Of a stretch of 25,291 bases of DNA, positions 23,821-25,291 are shown in pieces. A program made the translations under genes and the position numbers. Position 1 is the stretch's first letter. Every line of letters begins with the position of its first letter. The stretch covers positions 1 through 25,291 of the forward strand of contig CAWHPS010000055.1 in assembly GCA_963831235.1 (NCBI GenBank), written 5' to 3'. Origin of the DNA: CAWHPS01 sp963831235 (GTDB lineage: Bacteria; Fibrobacterota; OXYB2-FULL-49-7; JAEUSG01). The notes below the pieces were generated by a model, which saw only the letters and a program-made list of their open reading frames with translations, was not told where the DNA came from and did not search any database.

Positions 23821-24762
23821 TTATGCAAGTGCTAATCTTTCTTGATATATATCGCTATTGCAAAGTAATGCAGCATTGTAATTTAGGATAAAAAGTTCTT
23901 TTCCTTTATATCGAGCCCCTTTTTTGTCTGTTCCTAGTTTCTGGTCATCGGTTCTCTGAATACAGTAATTCCATTCACGGTCATGAGTTTCGACCATCCA
24001 ATGATAAAGATCTCTAATTTCTGTAGAATTGTCATAGGTTATAAATATAAGTAAACGGTGATTGTGTTGACGCAAGCACTTTTCCAATCTAAAATGATCG
24101 CCTTTTGAGAATGGACAGTTATAAAATTTATCCTGGTCAGCATTAAAATAAGGTGGGTCTAGGAATAGAAACGATCCATCAGGGGCATTGTTAATTGCAA
24201 GTTCAAAATCATTAGAAGTTAGTTTAACATTCTGCAATTTATGACTTGTCCGTAATATGTTAGCGGACCAATTTTTTGGTTGCATCGAAAACTTATCACC
24301 ATATCCCCAATACATGTTCTGGAAGTTCATAATTCCGCTATAGGAGGTTCTGTTTAAATAAAACCAACGACCGGCTCTTTCTAATTTGTTGTCTGGATAA
24401 AATTCCTTTTTAAAATAAAAATGTAATTCTTTTGTTGCTGGAAGAGGATCTCCAATTTCTACATCCTTAACAAGGTGTGCTGGAATTCTTCCTTCTATTA
24501 AGGGGCGCCTTGTAAGAAACTCAATTAATAATTTTGGATTATCCCGAATATTTTTGTAAACATTTATAAGCTCCTCATCAATATCGTTTAATTGGCTATG
24601 CGGAGACTTATGTTTTGCAAAGAAAATGCTGGCGCCACCAGCGAAAACTTCTAAGTAATGGGTGTGAGGCGGAACATGCTCCAGGATTAGCTTTCGAGCA
24701 TAATATTTTCCACCAGCGTATCTAAATGGGCTGTTAATGCAGTCATTAAGTGAATAATTCAT
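23821..24762 (-). CDS. DNA adenine-N6 methyltransferase, Dam/D12 class
   Basis: Protects DNA from the neighbouring endonuclease by methylating adenine. Numbered from ATG 24762 (313 residues), it has PFRYAGGK (12-19), the AdoMet-binding EVFAGGA (38-44) and the catalytic DPPY (202-205), the order of alpha-group (Dam/MboI/EcoRV-like) enzymes. The open frame extends to a TTG at 24786, but ATG 24762 is preferred: a TTGCTT / 17 nt / TATATT promoter places transcription start at or next to that ATG, giving a leaderless message. It is convergent with the endonuclease, one base apart, and AT-rich like it. Methylated sequence not predictable here. Confidence 0.9.
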   Translation of the reverse strand: MNYSLNDCINSPFRYAGGKYYARKLILEHVPPHTHYLEVFAGGASIFFAKHKSPHSQLNDIDEELINVYKNIRDNPKLLIEFLTRRPLIEGRIPAHLVKDVEIGDPLPATKELHFYFKKEFYPDNKLERAGRWFYLNRTSYSGIMNFQNMYWGYGDKFSMQPKNWSANILRTSHKLQNVKLTSNDFELAINNAPDGSFLFLDPPYFNADQDKFYNCPFSKGDHFRLEKCLRQHNHRLLIFITYDNSTEIRDLYHWMVETHDREWNYCIQRTDDQKLGTDKKGARYKGKELFILNYNAALLCNSDIYQERLALA

Positions 24763-24768
24763 GTGAGC

Positions 24769-24797
24769 AATATAGTAATCATTCAAAAAGGAAGCAA
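24769..24797 (-). promoter_or_regulatory. Leaderless promoter of the methyltransferase
   Basis: On the minus strand, TTGCTT (24797-24792), a 17-nt spacer and TATATT (24774-24769) precede ATG 24762 by 6 nt. No ribosome-binding site lies before this ATG or before the upstream TTG. Confidence 0.5.
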
Positions 24798-24914
24798 GAA
24801 TAATAATCTTTGCTTTATTATCTTACTGCTGTGGATATGTTTGGGCGGCCAGGACGGCCGACCTGATTTTGTCTTTGCACCCGCCTGTCTTTGAGCTGCC
24901 GGTATTGTGGACAC

Positions 24915-25291
24915 CTACCTCCAGTAAACAGGAAGCGTTTTATACTTTGTATGTAAAAGTTTTTCAGCTTTTTCGCTCAATGGTTTGCCAAGAAATTCAC
25001 CGTATAGGGAGCGCACAAAGGGATTATCGTGTGAACATCTTATCTGTTTTGATTTATCATCCTGATAAATACCATTAGCTCGTTTTAAACGGAATTCATC
25101 TGTCACACCATAAGGCTGACCACCGCCACCTATACATCCGCCGGGACAAGCCCCATGACCTCTATGAAATGATACGCCGGTTCCTTTCCGGCTTTTTGGG
25201 CCATTCGCACTTTATCAAGAACATGCTCGACATTGGCAGACCCATGGGCAACGGCAATCCTTATTTTTTTGCCCTTGATTTCTATTTCAGT
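24915..25291 (-). pseudogene. hydA: [FeFe]-hydrogenase HydA, C-terminal part, with frameshift
   Basis: The fragment enters from the right edge and reads IKGKKIRIAVAHGSANVEHV and then YHFIEVM. At 25150-25154 the frame breaks in a GGGG run (minus strand); the next frame gives ACPGGCIGGGGQPYGVTDEF and continues to a stop at 24915. The expected family sequence is EVMACPGGC, so two extra G bases explain the break. The two Cys of ACPGGC are H-cluster ligands. The end (NPFVRSLYGEFLGKPLSEKA, LLHTKY) is the small-subunit-like domain of HydA. HydA reversibly reduces protons to hydrogen with ferredoxin and often NADH, so the host is an anaerobe. The G-run makes sequencing or assembly error a serious alternative to true inactivation. 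Confidence 0.85.

Noticed and set aside
16147..24853. Shared 12-mer TGGGCGGCCAGG at 16147 and 24842
   Set aside because: Flanking bases do not extend the match and a GC-rich 12-mer pair over 25 kb can occur by chance.

Overview
The window looks like chromosomal DNA from an anaerobic, Gram-negative-type bacterium of the Fibrobacterota lineage (Fibrobacter or Chitinispirillia-like). The lineage is inferred from three things: a TIGR02147-type regulator at 21357-22205, a family best known from Fibrobacter; several secreted proteins with C-terminal type IX secretion (T9SS)-like sorting domains; and the C-terminus of an [FeFe]-hydrogenase at the right edge. I see no rRNA, tRNA or CRISPR array.

Layout. 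(1) 1-8008, minus strand: a tightly spaced gene string. In transcription order it is a small T9SS-sorted protein, a beta-propeller/di-heme cytochrome c protein, an outer-membrane-barrel-like protein, a HAD phosphatase, and a GH38 alpha-mannosidase that runs off the left edge. (2) 8156-11718, plus strand: a lipoprotein gene broken by a frameshift, an FtsX-type ABC permease, its ATPase, and a small retropepsin-like protease. (3) 12042-22205, minus strand: six genes. In transcription order they are a TIGR02147 regulator, a lipoprotein, a T9SS protein, a VIT-domain T9SS protein, a second T9SS protein that is a paralogue of the first, and an Ig-like-domain lipoprotein. The regulator, lipoprotein and first T9SS gene are almost contiguous. 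The later gaps carry a recurring GC-rich hairpin repeat and, at about 15.38-16.29 kb, a non-coding block of roughly 0.9 kb packed with stem-loops. (4) 22206-22843: an intergenic region with a GC-rich palindromic block (22.35-22.71 kb). (5) 22844-24786: an AT-rich type II restriction-modification module with a controller (C) protein, a restriction endonuclease carrying an in-frame stop, and a convergent Dam/D12-class adenine methyltransferase. (6) 24915-25291: the C-terminus of [FeFe]-hydrogenase HydA with a frameshift at a G-run.

Working together: region 3 reads as a regulated cell-surface or secreted-protein module. Region 2 reads as a MacB/LolD-like ABC export or lipoprotein-handling set. 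Region 5 is a self-contained, probably horizontally acquired defence cassette. Three coding regions are interrupted (8.9 kb, 23.17 kb, 25.15 kb). These could be real decay or consensus errors; the sequence alone cannot decide.
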